A DNA stretch of 64,000 nt, taken from the NCBI RefSeq assembly GCF_900102005.1, contig NZ_LT627736.1, positions 2,108,001 through 2,172,000 of the forward strand, read 5' to 3'. The notes beneath the pieces were generated by a model. It was not told the DNA's origin and did no database searches. It saw nothing but the letters and a program-made list of their open reading frames with translations. The DNA is from Microbacterium sp. LKL04 (lineage in GTDB: Bacteria > Actinomycetota > Actinomycetes > Actinomycetales > Microbacteriaceae). The position numbers were made by a program, and so were the translations under genes. Positions 40,838-49,648 of the stretch are shown in pieces. Within the stretch, counting starts at the first letter, position 1, and every line of letters begins with the position of its first letter.

Positions 40838-40970
40838 GTTCGAGGGACGCGAATCGTCGCTCGGGTCGGGTTCGGGCGACACGTAGCGTCCCCGGAACGC
40901 GATGAGGCCGCGATCCGGGGACGCGAACGGTCGTTGCGCTCCGCGCCAGGCGACAGATCGCGTCCCCGGA
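40838..40970. repeat. Two REP-like hairpin units in tandem
   Basis: Unit 1: GTTCGAGGGACGC (40838-40850) against GCGTCCCCGGAAC (40886-40898), 11 of 13 paired. Unit 2: TCCGGGGACGCGA (40914-40926) against TCGCGTCCCCGGA (40958-40970), 13 of 13 paired. Both enclose inner CGTCG..CGACA-like arms, and both resemble the element at 24420-24478. They fill the gap between the convergent purU and MerR genes. This looks like a dispersed REP/MITE-type family that may also end transcription. Confidence 0.75.
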
Positions 40971-40979
40971 AACGGCTCG

Positions 40980-41783
40980 TCAGGCGACGGGCTGCTGCAG
41001 GTCGATGATCCAGCGCGAGCCGGGACCGTCGTAGGGCGTCTGCTCGTAGATCTCACGCGAGGGGCCGTCGAATCGCAGCCCGCGGCGCTCGATCTCGGCG
41101 ACGAGCGCCTGCCACGCGGCCTGGATGCCGCTGAGGTCAGCCGCGTCGAAGCGGGTCGAGACGGCACGCGGATGCCGCGGCACCACCGCGCGCTCGAGTC
41201 CATCGGGCACGGGCGCATCGCCGATCTGCTCCGCCGCCGCGGCGATCATGCCGTCGTCGACCGTCGTGTAGACGGCGACGCCCGGACCGACGCGCGTCGC
41301 CCCCGACGCCTCGATCATCGCGCCGACGCGCTCGAACATGCCGCCGATCTCCCCTTCGATCTGCGACATCTCGTCGACCTTCGCCGAGAGCTGCACGATC
41401 GTCAGTTCGGGCAGCGCACCCTCGGTGTACTCGGACATGGGATTCTCCTTCTCGATCGATCGGAGTCTCGTCTCGACCTCGTGCAGGCGCTGCCGGTCCG
41501 CATCGATCTGGGCCGCGAGCTCGCCTCGACGCTCACGCAGGAGTCGGGCGACGGCATCCGACGACATCCCGTCGTCGAGCATGACGCCGACCTGCTCCAG
41601 CGTGAAACCGAGGTCCTTCAGCGCGACCAGTCGATTCGCGCGGTCCAACTGCGACGCGCCGTAGGAGCGGTACCCCGAGAAGGGGTCCACTCGCTGCGGG
41701 CGCAGCAGACCGAGCTGGTCGTAGTGACGCAGCATCCGCACCGAGACGCCGGCGAGGCGGGCGAACTCTCCGATACTCAACAT
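40980..41783 (-). CDS. MerR-family transcriptional regulator with GyrI-like ligand domain
   Basis: This 267-residue regulator has the MerR winged helix (MLSIGEFARLAGVSVRMLRHYDQLGLL, about 1-70) and a dimerisation helix (about 80-115). Its C-terminal GyrI/BmrR-like effector domain (about 120-267) is of the multidrug-binding type. A near-palindrome with TTGACC lies upstream at 41803-41823, typical of MerR autoregulation. No obvious target transporter is adjacent on the same strand, so the ligand and regulon are unknown. Confidence 0.92.
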   Translation of the reverse strand: MLSIGEFARLAGVSVRMLRHYDQLGLLRPQRVDPFSGYRSYGASQLDRANRLVALKDLGFTLEQVGVMLDDGMSSDAVARLLRERRGELAAQIDADRQRLHEVETRLRSIEKENPMSEYTEGALPELTIVQLSAKVDEMSQIEGEIGGMFERVGAMIEASGATRVGPGVAVYTTVDDGMIAAAAEQIGDAPVPDGLERAVVPRHPRAVSTRFDAADLSGIQAAWQALVAEIERRGLRFDGPSREIYEQTPYDGPGSRWIIDLQQPVA

Positions 41784-41802
41784 GGTGATCCCAGGCCACA
41801 GT

Positions 41803-41823
41803 CTGACACCGTGTGAGGGTCAA
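41803..41823 (-). promoter_or_regulatory. Probable MerR operator/-35 region
   Basis: On the minus strand TTGACC is followed at once by CTCACACGGTGTCAG, a 15-bp palindrome with one mismatched pair, about 20 bp before the merR start. MerR-family proteins bind such palindromes within the promoter spacer. A clear -10 at the expected 19-bp distance is not visible, so the exact promoter is uncertain. Confidence 0.5.
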
Positions 41824-42350
41824 GCCCCGGCCGCGAAGACCCCCAACCCGGTGACGGTGGCGGATGCCGCATCCCACCGCCGGAGCCCGCGGGCGACACC
41901 GACGATCGGCTCCCCGAGGAGCGGCAGCGCGCGCTCGAGATCCGTGACCTTGATGCGGCGCGCGAGGGTGACGTGCGGCATCCATTCGCCCGGCGCGGTG
42001 TGCGGAGCGTCGTCACCCGCGCCGGCGGCCTCGTGCACCGCCGCGTGCAGAGCGAGCAGGTCCACGGACGGCACGATCGAGCGCGCCAGCACCCGCCGCT
42101 CCCCCGCCCCGAAGAGCACGACCGCGCCGAGCGTCACGGGGAACGCGCCCGGCAGCGGCACCGAGGCGAGCTCCACCGAAGACCGCACGAGCAGCGTCAC
42201 GTGCGGCGCGTTCGAAGGCGAGGTGTGCGCCGCGAGGCTCGACAGCCCGGCGTCGGCGAGCGCCTGCCATTCCGTGCGCACGGCGCGCTCGGTCGCCGCA
42301 TCGAACTCGAGCTCGATGCTGACGACCGGCGCGCCGCGCACCACGGTCAC
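41820..42350 (-). CDS. 2'-5' RNA ligase/phosphodiesterase superfamily protein
   Basis: This 176-residue protein has the two HxT motifs of the 2H phosphoesterase superfamily, HVTLLV (about residue 52) and HVTLAR (about 130), separated by about 75 residues. Such proteins act on 2',3'-cyclic or 2'-5' phosphodiester RNA ends. GTG 42350 overlaps the upstream peptidase stop codon, so it is translationally coupled. Its stop abuts the MerR operator region. Confidence 0.88.
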   Translation of the reverse strand: MTVVRGAPVVSIELEFDAATERAVRTEWQALADAGLSSLAAHTSPSNAPHVTLLVRSSVELASVPLPGAFPVTLGAVVLFGAGERRVLARSIVPSVDLLALHAAVHEAAGAGDDAPHTAPGEWMPHVTLARRIKVTDLERALPLLGEPIVGVARGLRRWDAASATVTGLGVFAAGA

Positions 42351-44329
42351 CAGATGGTGACGCGCTTGTCCTGATCGAGCCAGAGCGCGTCGGCCTCGGT
42401 CACCTCGAAGGCGGCGTAGAACTCGTCGATGTTGCGGACGATCTGGTTGCAGCGGAACTCGTTCGGCGAGTGCGGGTCGATCGTCAGCAGACGGATCGTC
42501 TCGGCGTCGCGCCCCTTCTGCTGCCAGATCTGCCCCCAGCTGAGCAGCAGACGCTGGATGCCGGTGAGTCCGTCGATGACGGGACCGTCGGCATCCGTCG
42601 ACCCGGTCGCCTTCAGGTGCAGCCGGTACGCCTTGATCGCGATGCCGAGGCCGCCCAGGTCGCCGATGTTCTCGCCGATCGTGAGGGCGCCGTTGACGGT
42701 GTGGTCCGTGGACAGCCCCTGCGGCACGAGCGCGTTGTACTGCTCGATGAGCGTCTTGGTGCGCTCGGTGAACGCGGCGCGGTCCTCGTCGGTCCACCAG
42801 TCGTTGAGCGCACCGGTGCCGTCGAACGCGCTCCCCTGGTCGTCGAAGCCGTGCCCGATCTCGTGACCGATCACCGCGCCGATGCCGCCGTAGTTCGCAG
42901 CCGGGTCGCGCTCCAGGTCGAAGAACGGGTGCTGCAGGATCGCGGCGGGGAAGACGATCTCGTTCATGAGCGGGTTGTAGTAGGCGTTGACCGTCTGCGG
43001 GGTCATGAACCATTCGTCACGATCGATGGGCGCCCCGAGCTTCGCGATCTGCTGGTCGTGCTGCCACGCGTTCGAGCGGCGGACGTTGCCGATGAGGTCG
43101 GATGCCTCGATCTCGAGGTCCGAGTAGTCCTTCCAGGTCACCGGGTAGCCGACCTTCGGGGTGAACGCCTCGAGCTTCTCGAGCGCACGCTCGCGCGTCG
43201 CCGGCGTCATCCACTCGAGCGACGAGATCGACTGCCGGTAGGCCTCGATGAGGTTGTCGACGAGGACGTCCATCTCCTCCTTCGCGCGCGGCGGGAAGTG
43301 ACGCTCGACGTAGACCTTGCCGACCGCCTCGCCGAGGGCGGCCTCGACGAGCGAGACACCGCGCTTCCAGCGCTCGCGGTTGACGGGCACGCCGGTCATC
43401 TCGGTGCCGTAGAACGCGAAGTTCGCGTCGACGAACGCCGTCGACAGGAAGGGCGCCGATGCCCGGATGATCTGCAGGCGCAGCCACGCCTTCCAGTCCT
43501 CGAGGCGATCCTCTGCGAGCAGTGTGCCGAGGCCCTCGAAGAAGCTCGGCTGGTTGACGTCGACCTCCTCGATGACGCCCGCCTTGCCGGGCGCGACGGC
43601 GTCGCGCCACGGAGCGAGGTCGACGCCCGTGAGCTGCACCGCGGCATCCCAGCTCATCAGGTTGTAGGTCGCGACGGCGTCACGGCTGCGCACGTTGTCC
43701 CAGTGGTGGGACGCGATCTCGGTCTCGAGCGCGACGACGCGATCGGCCTGCGCGTCGGCGTCGTCGACGCCCGCGAGCGTGAAGACCTTGGCGACGTACG
43801 CACGGAACGCGGTGCGCGTCTTCTCGAAGTTCTCGAGGCGGTAGTAGCTCTCGTCGGGGAGCGACAGCCCGCCCTGCACGAGGAACATCACGTAGCGCTG
43901 CGGGTTGCCCGGGTCGGGCTCGATGTAGGTGCCGAAGACACCCGAAACACCCTCTCGCTCCAGCGACCCGGCGGTGCTCAGGAAGCTCGGGATGCCGGTG
44001 ACCCGGTCGACGAGCGCGAGCTGGGGCGCGATGGCGTCGGCGCCACGCTCCTCGATCGCATCGGTGTCCATGAAGCTCGCGTAGAGGTCGCCGATCTTGC
44101 GGGTCTCGGTGCCCGGCTCGGCATCCGTCGACTCCTCGATGATCGTCTTGACGTCGCGCTCGGCCTGCTCGGCGATGAGGTGGAACGACCCCCACCGCGC
44201 CTTGTCCTCGGGGATCTCGGTGCGCTCGAGCCACGAGCCGTTGACGTAGCGGAACAGGTCGTCCTGCGGCCGGACGTCGGCACTGAGCTCGGCGAGGTCG
44301 ATGCCGGAGGGAAGGGTGTTCTCGGTCAT
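42347..44329 (-). CDS. pepO: M13-family (neprilysin/PepO) zinc metallopeptidase
   Basis: This 660-residue oligo-endopeptidase has an N-terminal helical M13 domain. Its catalytic domain carries NAYYNPLMNEIVFPAAILQ and VIGHEIGHGFDDQG (HExxH near residue 486), with the third ligand in GENIGDLGG. No signal peptide is visible, so it is probably cytoplasmic. ATG 44329 has TAGGGT 7 nt upstream; a GTG three codons earlier is an alternative. It is coupled to the 2H phosphoesterase gene by overlap. Substrates are peptides of unknown identity. Confidence 0.95.
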   Translation of the reverse strand: MTENTLPSGIDLAELSADVRPQDDLFRYVNGSWLERTEIPEDKARWGSFHLIAEQAERDVKTIIEESTDAEPGTETRKIGDLYASFMDTDAIEERGADAIAPQLALVDRVTGIPSFLSTAGSLEREGVSGVFGTYIEPDPGNPQRYVMFLVQGGLSLPDESYYRLENFEKTRTAFRAYVAKVFTLAGVDDADAQADRVVALETEIASHHWDNVRSRDAVATYNLMSWDAAVQLTGVDLAPWRDAVAPGKAGVIEEVDVNQPSFFEGLGTLLAEDRLEDWKAWLRLQIIRASAPFLSTAFVDANFAFYGTEMTGVPVNRERWKRGVSLVEAALGEAVGKVYVERHFPPRAKEEMDVLVDNLIEAYRQSISSLEWMTPATRERALEKLEAFTPKVGYPVTWKDYSDLEIEASDLIGNVRRSNAWQHDQQIAKLGAPIDRDEWFMTPQTVNAYYNPLMNEIVFPAAILQHPFFDLERDPAANYGGIGAVIGHEIGHGFDDQGSAFDGTGALNDWWTDEDRAAFTERTKTLIEQYNALVPQGLSTDHTVNGALTIGENIGDLGGLGIAIKAYRLHLKATGSTDADGPVIDGLTGIQRLLLSWGQIWQQKGRDAETIRLLTIDPHSPNEFRCNQIVRNIDEFYAAFEVTEADALWLDQDKRVTIW

Positions 44330-44365
44330 GCGTCCCACCCTATGGGCGCGTCCGGACGGCCCGGC

Positions 44366-46156
44366 TCATTCCCTCGTGGTCGAGCACTTCTCCGGTCCCG
44401 GCTCGCCGGCGAACCGGGCCGCCGTCCAGTCGATGAGCTCATCGAGCAGGGGCGACGGCCGCTCGACGACCGCCGCATGCTCGTACCCGTCGTAGATGCG
44501 GTAGTCGACGACCTGACCCGCCGCGCACATCCGCTTCGCGAACGCGGTCTGCGTCGCGACGGGGATCACGCTGTCCGCCCCGCCGTGCGCGAGCAGGACG
44601 GGCGCGTTCTGCCGGAGCGGTGCCGCATTGTCCCGCAGGTGCTCGCCGAGGGGACCGGATGCCGGAGGCTCGGAGAACAGCCGTGGGTCGCCGATCATGC
44701 CGAGCGACGCCGCGACCGAGACGACGATCGACGGATCGGACAGGCACCGTTCCGACATCTGCCTGAGCACGGTGTCGGCGCCGGGTCGCACGTACTGGTC
44801 GTACGAGACGTCGTCGTAGATCGACGAGAACGCCGCGAACGCGTACGAGGCGAAGATGCTGCCACCGGTCACGCTCGAGATGTTCTGCACGAGTGCGGGC
44901 GGATCGCTCGCCGGCGCGAGCGCCGCGACGCCCTGCACGTACAGCTCCGGCGCGTACTCGCGCGCCATCGAGCCCGCCCAGAGCGCGGCAGCACCGCCCT
45001 GCGAGTGCCCCCAGATGACCGTGCGGGTGCCGAGGTCGGCATCCTGCAGCTCCCGCGCAGCGCGCACCGCGTCGAGCGACGCCGTCGCGCTGGGCGGTCC
45101 GATCAGGTAGGGGTGCGGGCCCTCCGTGCCCAGGCCGATGTAGTCGGTCGCGACGACCGCCCACCCCTGCCGGATGATCGTCGGCAGGATGTACAGCGCA
45201 CCCGACCAGAGCCCTCGCGGCTGCAGCGACGGCGCGCAGCTCTCCGAGAACCCGGTCGTGCCGTGGTTCCAGTCGACGACCGGCCACTGCCCGTCGCCCT
45301 CCTTCGGCACCACGACCACGCCGCTGGCCACGCGCACCGCGCCGTCGACACCGGTCGTCGTGTAGAGGATCCGCCAGGCGGTCGCCGTGACGGGGATGCC
45401 GGCGGTGAACGCTTCGGCGCGGACGAGCCGTCCGGGCTCCCCCGGCATGTCACGGGGCGCGGCGTAGAAGTCGTCGACGACGGTCGAGCCTTCGCGCAGC
45501 GGCACCGTCACGAGCGCCGTCGTCACCGCGAGCGCCACCGACACGAGCGCCGTCACGGTGCGCCCCCACCGGCGGAACCGCCTCGGCTCGTGGCGACGCT
45601 CCGCCTCGGTATCACGACGGCGGCGCAGGCGGGTCCACAGGTCGGTGACCCCGCTCATGATGAGACGCGCTCCGAAGACCACAGCCACGACGAGCAGGGT
45701 GATGTCGGGCCAGAAGAGTGCCAGGACGCCGAAGATCACGCCGGAGATCGAGAACGCGGCATCCGCGATACGGGCGTCGAGCGTGCGCCCCTTGGCGAAC
45801 ACGGCGACGAGGCCCGCTGCACCCGCCGCAAGCAGAAGGATGCCGACGAGCGTCGCGACGACGCGGACCGTCAGCCCCGGGGTGAGGAGCACGATGAGCC
45901 CGCCGACCACCCACGCTCCCCCGGTGACCGTGCGCCAGCGGGGGCGCTGCTTGTCGCCGTCGCGGCCGGTGAGATCGAGCACGCCCGTCAGGACCATGCC
46001 GCCGCCGATGAGCCAGGCGAGCACGCCGAGCGCGGTCGTCGGCCGGATGACGATGACGACGCCGAGGACCACGGCGGCCCCCGCCACCACGATGCGGACC
46101 CACTCGGGCAGGCGCGCGTAGAAGCGTCCAAGCGCGAGTCGCTGCAGCAGCCGCAT
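44366..46156 (-). CDS. HdeD/DUF308 membrane domain fused to a secretory-lipase-type alpha/beta hydrolase
   Basis: Residues 1-175 of this 596-residue protein form five to six membrane helices of the HdeD/DUF308 type (VLGVVIVIRPTTALGVLAWLIGGGMVLTG). A further helix near 200-222 (VTALVSVALAVTTALVTV) should export the C-terminal part. Residues ~230-590 are a secretory-lipase-like hydrolase with the nucleophile elbow GHSQGG and late His/Asp in YEHAAVVE and VLLAHGGADSVIP. ATG 46156 follows GGAGGAGGG. The membrane domain probably tethers the esterase/lipase to the outer face. Substrate unknown. Confidence 0.85.
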   Translation of the reverse strand: MRLLQRLALGRFYARLPEWVRIVVAGAAVVLGVVIVIRPTTALGVLAWLIGGGMVLTGVLDLTGRDGDKQRPRWRTVTGGAWVVGGLIVLLTPGLTVRVVATLVGILLLAAGAAGLVAVFAKGRTLDARIADAAFSISGVIFGVLALFWPDITLLVVAVVFGARLIMSGVTDLWTRLRRRRDTEAERRHEPRRFRRWGRTVTALVSVALAVTTALVTVPLREGSTVVDDFYAAPRDMPGEPGRLVRAEAFTAGIPVTATAWRILYTTTGVDGAVRVASGVVVVPKEGDGQWPVVDWNHGTTGFSESCAPSLQPRGLWSGALYILPTIIRQGWAVVATDYIGLGTEGPHPYLIGPPSATASLDAVRAARELQDADLGTRTVIWGHSQGGAAALWAGSMAREYAPELYVQGVAALAPASDPPALVQNISSVTGGSIFASYAFAAFSSIYDDVSYDQYVRPGADTVLRQMSERCLSDPSIVVSVAASLGMIGDPRLFSEPPASGPLGEHLRDNAAPLRQNAPVLLAHGGADSVIPVATQTAFAKRMCAAGQVVDYRIYDGYEHAAVVERPSPLLDELIDWTAARFAGEPGPEKCSTTRE

Positions 46157-46283
46157 CCGGTCCCTCCTCCGCGTGTCGGCGTCGACCTTCCACGCTAACG
46201 GCCGCATCTGCGAGCTGCCGCTCCTCGACAGCAGGTGACGATACGTGCAAGGGGGCGGACCGCGCGGGGCTACAGTGAGCGCC

Positions 46284-47276
46284 ATGGGACGGGCCGGAAC
46301 GATGCGCGCGAGCGTGCGCGACGTCGCCGCGCGCGCGGGAGTGTCGACGCAGACCGTCTCGCGCGTGCTCAACGACAGTCCGAACCTGCGCCCTGAGACC
46401 CGTGCCCGCGTCGAGGCGGCGATCGCCGAACTCGGTTACCGCGTCAACAACGCGGCGCGCTCCCTGGGCACCTCGACGACCCGGACCGTCGGGGTCATCG
46501 CCTCCGACGCGACCCTGTGGGGCCCTGGGGCGGGCATCGCCGCGCTCGACGCGGCGGCCCGTGCCGCGGACCGCTGGCTGGCGACGGCCTACGCGGATGC
46601 CGCGGACCCGGCATCCGTCACCGACGCCGCCCAGCGACTGCTCGCCCAGGGTGTGGATGCGCTGGTCGTCGTCGCCCCGCACACCGCGACCCTCCCCGCC
46701 CTGCAGGAGGTCGCCGGCCGGGTTCCGCTCGCCGCCCTTCACACCGGCGAAGGCGCCGAGCGGCAGCGTGCGGGAGCCGCGCTCGCGGTCGACCACCTCG
46801 TCTCACTGGGCCATCATCGGATCGCGCGGCTCGCCGGCCCGGCCGATTGGCTCGAGGCCACGGCCCGCGATGAGGGTGTCGATGCCGCATTGGCGGCCGC
46901 CGGCATCCGTCCTGCGACGATCTGGCACGGCGACTGGAGCGCCGCGGCGGGGGCCTCGGCGGCACGCGAGGTCGCGCAGGCCGTGCGCGACGCCGACGGG
47001 CCGACGGCGGTCGCGGCGGCGAACGACCAAATGGCGCTCGGCCTCATCGCGGGGCTCGTCGCCGAGGGACTGCGCGTTCCCGAGGACGTGTCGGTCACCG
47101 GGTTCGACGACAACGCGGATGCCGCCTTCTACACGCCCTCGCTCACGACGGTGCGCGTGGACACGGCCGGTGAGGCGCGGCGCGTCGTCGCCGAGGCCCT
47201 CGGCCTGCCGGCCGCCGTCGCAGCGGCGGAGCCGGTGCTCGTGGCCCGCGCGTCGAGCGCCGCGCCGCGCGGCTGA
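46284..47276 (+). CDS. LacI-family repressor, probable arabinose regulator
   Basis: The 330-residue protein has an N-terminal helix-turn-helix (ASVRDVAARAGVSTQTVSRVLNDSP, hinge NNAARSLGTSTTRTVG). Its periplasmic-binding-like effector domain ends in VSVTGFDDNADAAFYTPSLTTVRVD. ATG 46284 has TACAGT (46271-46276) 7 nt upstream. It lies directly upstream of araDBA, which carries a LacI-type palindrome on its promoter, so it is the likely repressor of that operon, with L-arabinose or a phosphorylated product as inducer. Confidence 0.9.
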   Translation: MGRAGTMRASVRDVAARAGVSTQTVSRVLNDSPNLRPETRARVEAAIAELGYRVNNAARSLGTSTTRTVGVIASDATLWGPGAGIAALDAAARAADRWLATAYADAADPASVTDAAQRLLAQGVDALVVVAPHTATLPALQEVAGRVPLAALHTGEGAERQRAGAALAVDHLVSLGHHRIARLAGPADWLEATARDEGVDAALAAAGIRPATIWHGDWSAAAGASAAREVAQAVRDADGPTAVAAANDQMALGLIAGLVAEGLRVPEDVSVTGFDDNADAAFYTPSLTTVRVDTAGEARRVVAEALGLPAAVAAAEPVLVARASSAAPRG

Positions 47277-47312
47277 CGCGGGGAACGGCAGTAGCGGTTC
47301 TGGTGCGACCGC

Positions 47313-47330
47313 GATGTTACCGATAACATC
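47313..47330 (+). promoter_or_regulatory. LacI-type operator overlapping the araDBA promoter -10
   Basis: GATGTTACCGATAACATC is an 18-bp palindrome with one mismatched pair and the central CG of LacI-family operators. Its right arm contains TAACAT (47324-47329), a -10-like box 7 nt before the araD ATG. Repressor binding would thus cover the promoter of a leaderless mRNA. Confidence 0.85.
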
Positions 47331-47336
47331 TCGTCT

Positions 47337-48032
47337 ATGACCGATCTCGATGAGGCGATCGCCGCCGTTCGCGCGGACGTGGCCGCTCTCCACGCTGAAC
47401 TCGTCCGCTACGGCCTGGTCGTCTGGACCGGCGGCAACGTCTCGGGCCGCGTGCCGAGCGCCGACCTGTTCGTCATCAAGCCGTCGGGCGTCTCGTACGA
47501 CGACCTCGCGCCCGAGAACATGATCCTCTGCGACCTCGACGGCAACGTCGTCCCGGGCACCCCCGGCAGCGAGCGCTCGCCCTCGAGCGACACCGCCGCG
47601 CACGCCTACGTCTACCGGAACATGCCGGGCGTCGGCGGCGTCGTGCACACCCACTCCCCCTACGCCGTCGCCTGGGCGGCGCGGGGCGAGGAGATCCCCT
47701 GCGTCATCACCGGCATGGCCGACGAGTTCGGCGGCCCGATCCCGGTCGGACCGTTCGCGATCATCGGCGACGACTCGATCGGCCGCGGCATCGTCGAGAC
47801 CTTGAGCGGTCACCGCTCCCGCGCCGTCCTGATGCAGAACCACGGGCCGTTCACGATCGGCGTCAGCGCGAAGGATGCCGTCAAAGCCGCCGTCATGTGC
47901 GAGGACGCCGCCCGCACCGTCCACTTCGCCCGGCAGGGCGGCGAGTTGATCCCCATCCCGCAGGACAAGATCGACGCCCTCTACAACCGGTACCAGAACG
48001 TGTACGGCCAGAGCACGGACGCCCGCCGATGA
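47337..48032 (+). CDS. araD: L-ribulose-5-phosphate 4-epimerase
   Basis: This 231-residue class II aldolase-fold enzyme converts L-ribulose-5-phosphate to D-xylulose-5-phosphate. It has the phosphate-binding GGNVSGR, PSGVSYDDL and SSDTAAH, and the zinc ligands in VVHTHSPYAVAW plus a later His in LMQNHGPFTIG. The ATG lies 7 nt after the operator, so the mRNA is probably leaderless. It overlaps araB by 4 bp. Confidence 0.96.
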   Translation: MTDLDEAIAAVRADVAALHAELVRYGLVVWTGGNVSGRVPSADLFVIKPSGVSYDDLAPENMILCDLDGNVVPGTPGSERSPSSDTAAHAYVYRNMPGVGGVVHTHSPYAVAWAARGEEIPCVITGMADEFGGPIPVGPFAIIGDDSIGRGIVETLSGHRSRAVLMQNHGPFTIGVSAKDAVKAAVMCEDAARTVHFARQGGELIPIPQDKIDALYNRYQNVYGQSTDARR

Positions 48033-49648
48033 GCGCGGTCATCTCCTCGGGTGGCGCCGCCTTGGGCATCGAGCTCGGCTCGACCCGCATCAAAGCGTGC
48101 CTCGTCGACGCATCGAACCCGACCACCGTGCTCGCCGTCGGCAGCCACGAGTGGGAGAACGCTCTCGAGGACGGCGTCTGGACCTACTCCGAGGATGCGA
48201 TCTGGTCGGGCCTGCAGGCCGCCTACGCCGCCCTCGTCGCCGACGTCCGCCACCAGGGCGCCGAACTGACCGACCTCGCCGCGATCGGCGTCTCGGCGAT
48301 GATGCACGGCTACCTCGCCTTCGACGCCGAGGGGAACCTGCTCGTCCCTTTCCGCACGTGGCGCAACACGTCCACGGGTGCCGCGGCGGCCGAGCTGACG
48401 GACCTGCTGGGCGTCAACATCCCGCTCCGCTGGTCGATCGCGCACCTGCACCAGGCGGTGCTCGACGATGAGGCGCATCTCGCTTCTCTCGCGAGGATCA
48501 ACACCCTCGCCGGGTGGGTCCACGAGAAGCTCACGGACCGGTTCGCACTGGGCGTCGGCGACGCGTCGGGCATGTTCCCGATCGGCACCGACGGCGGCTA
48601 CGACCGCGACCGCGTCGCCACCTACGACGCGCACGCCGCCGGGTTCCTCGCCGGCCGCAGCCTGACGGACCTGCTGCCCGAGGTGCTCCCCGCAGGGGCG
48701 GATGCCGGAACTCTCACCCCCGCAGGCGCCGCCCTGCTCGACCCGACCGGCACTCTGCGCCCTGGCGCGGTCGCCGCTCTCGCCGAGGGCGACGCCGGCA
48801 CCGGCATGGTCGCCACGAACGCGGTCTCGCCGCGCACCGGCAATGTCAGCGCCGGCACGAGCATCTTCGCGATGGTCGTCCTCGAGCGCCCGCTCGAGCG
48901 GGTCCACACCGAGATCGACCTCGTGACGACGCCCGCCGGCGACCCCGTCGCGATGGTGCACTGCAACAACGGCGCGAGCGAGCTCGCCGCCTGGGCGGCG
49001 CTGTTCGCGCGGTTCGCCGCGGCATCCGGTCAGTCGCTCTCGTCCGACGCCGTCTACGAGACGCTCCTGCGCGAAGCACTCGAGGGCGGGTCGGATGCCG
49101 GTGGTCTCCTCGCCTACAACCACCTGTCGGGCGAGCCGATCGCCGGCCTCGCCGAGGGGCGCCCCCTGCTCGTCCGCACGCCCGACGCGGACTTCTCGCT
49201 CGCGAACCTCATGCGCGCACAGGTCTACGGCGTCTTCGCGACGCTCGCGATCGGAATGCAGACGCTCGCCGCCGAGGGTGTCGAGCTCGACGCGATGTTC
49301 GCGCACGGCGGCGTCTTCCGCACCGCCGGGGTCGCGCAGCGCTTCCTCGCCGGGGCGCTCGACGTGCCCGTCACGGTCGGCGACACCGCCGCCGAGGGCG
49401 GCGCGTGGGGCATGGCCGTGCTCGCCGCGTACGCGGTCGCGGAATCCGGCACGGACCTCGCCGCCTACCTCACCGACCACGTATTCGCGGGGTCGGCCTC
49501 CGACACCGCCACCCCCGAGCCGGCCGACGTCGCCGGGTTCGCCGACTACCTCGCGCGCTACCGCGACGGCCTGGCCGTCGAGGCCGCCGCCGTCACCGCA
49601 CTGCCGCTCGGCGGCATCCGCTCATCGAAGAACGAAGGAACAGCATGA
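48029..49648 (+). CDS. araB: FGGY-family sugar kinase, probable ribulokinase
   Basis: This 539-residue kinase has the FGGY N-lobe [23 protein letters not shown]-type substrate region, [16 protein letters not shown] in the ATP site and the C-terminal [10 protein letters not shown] and [15 protein letters not shown]. Between araD and araA it should phosphorylate L-ribulose, although by sequence it is closer to the xylulokinase-like FGGY branch than to classical E. coli AraB. ATG 48029 overlaps the araD stop (ATGA), and its stop overlaps araA in the same way. Confidence 0.92.
   Translation: MSAVISSGGAALGIELGSTRIKACLVDASNPTTVLAVGSHEWENALEDGVWTYSEDAIWSGLQAAYAALVADVRHQGAELTDLAAIGVSAMMHGYLAFDAEGNLLVPFRTWRNTSTGAAAAELTDLLGVNIPLRWSIAHLHQAVLDDEAHLASLARINTLAGWVHEKLTDRFALGVGDASGMFPIGTDGGYDRDRVATYDAHAAGFLAGRSLTDLLPEVLPAGADAGTLTPAGAALLDPTGTLRPGAVAALAEGDAGTGMVATNAVSPRTGNVSAGTSIFAMVVLERPLERVHTEIDLVTTPAGDPVAMVHCNNGASELAAWAALFARFAAASGQSLSSDAVYETLLREALEGGSDAGGLLAYNHLSGEPIAGLAEGRPLLVRTPDADFSLANLMRAQVYGVFATLAIGMQTLAAEGVELDAMFAHGGVFRTAGVAQRFLAGALDVPVTVGDTAAEGGAWGMAVLAAYAVAESGTDLAAYLTDHVFAGSASDTATPEPADVAGFADYLARYRDGLAVEAAAVTALPLGGIRSSKNEGTA

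Noticed and set aside
42470..46198. 1242-codon open frame on the plus strand
   Set aside because: It is antisense to the M13 peptidase, lipase-fusion and neighbouring genes. Its translation is the arginine/valine/glutamate-rich composition typical of the antisense frame of GC-rich genes and matches no family.
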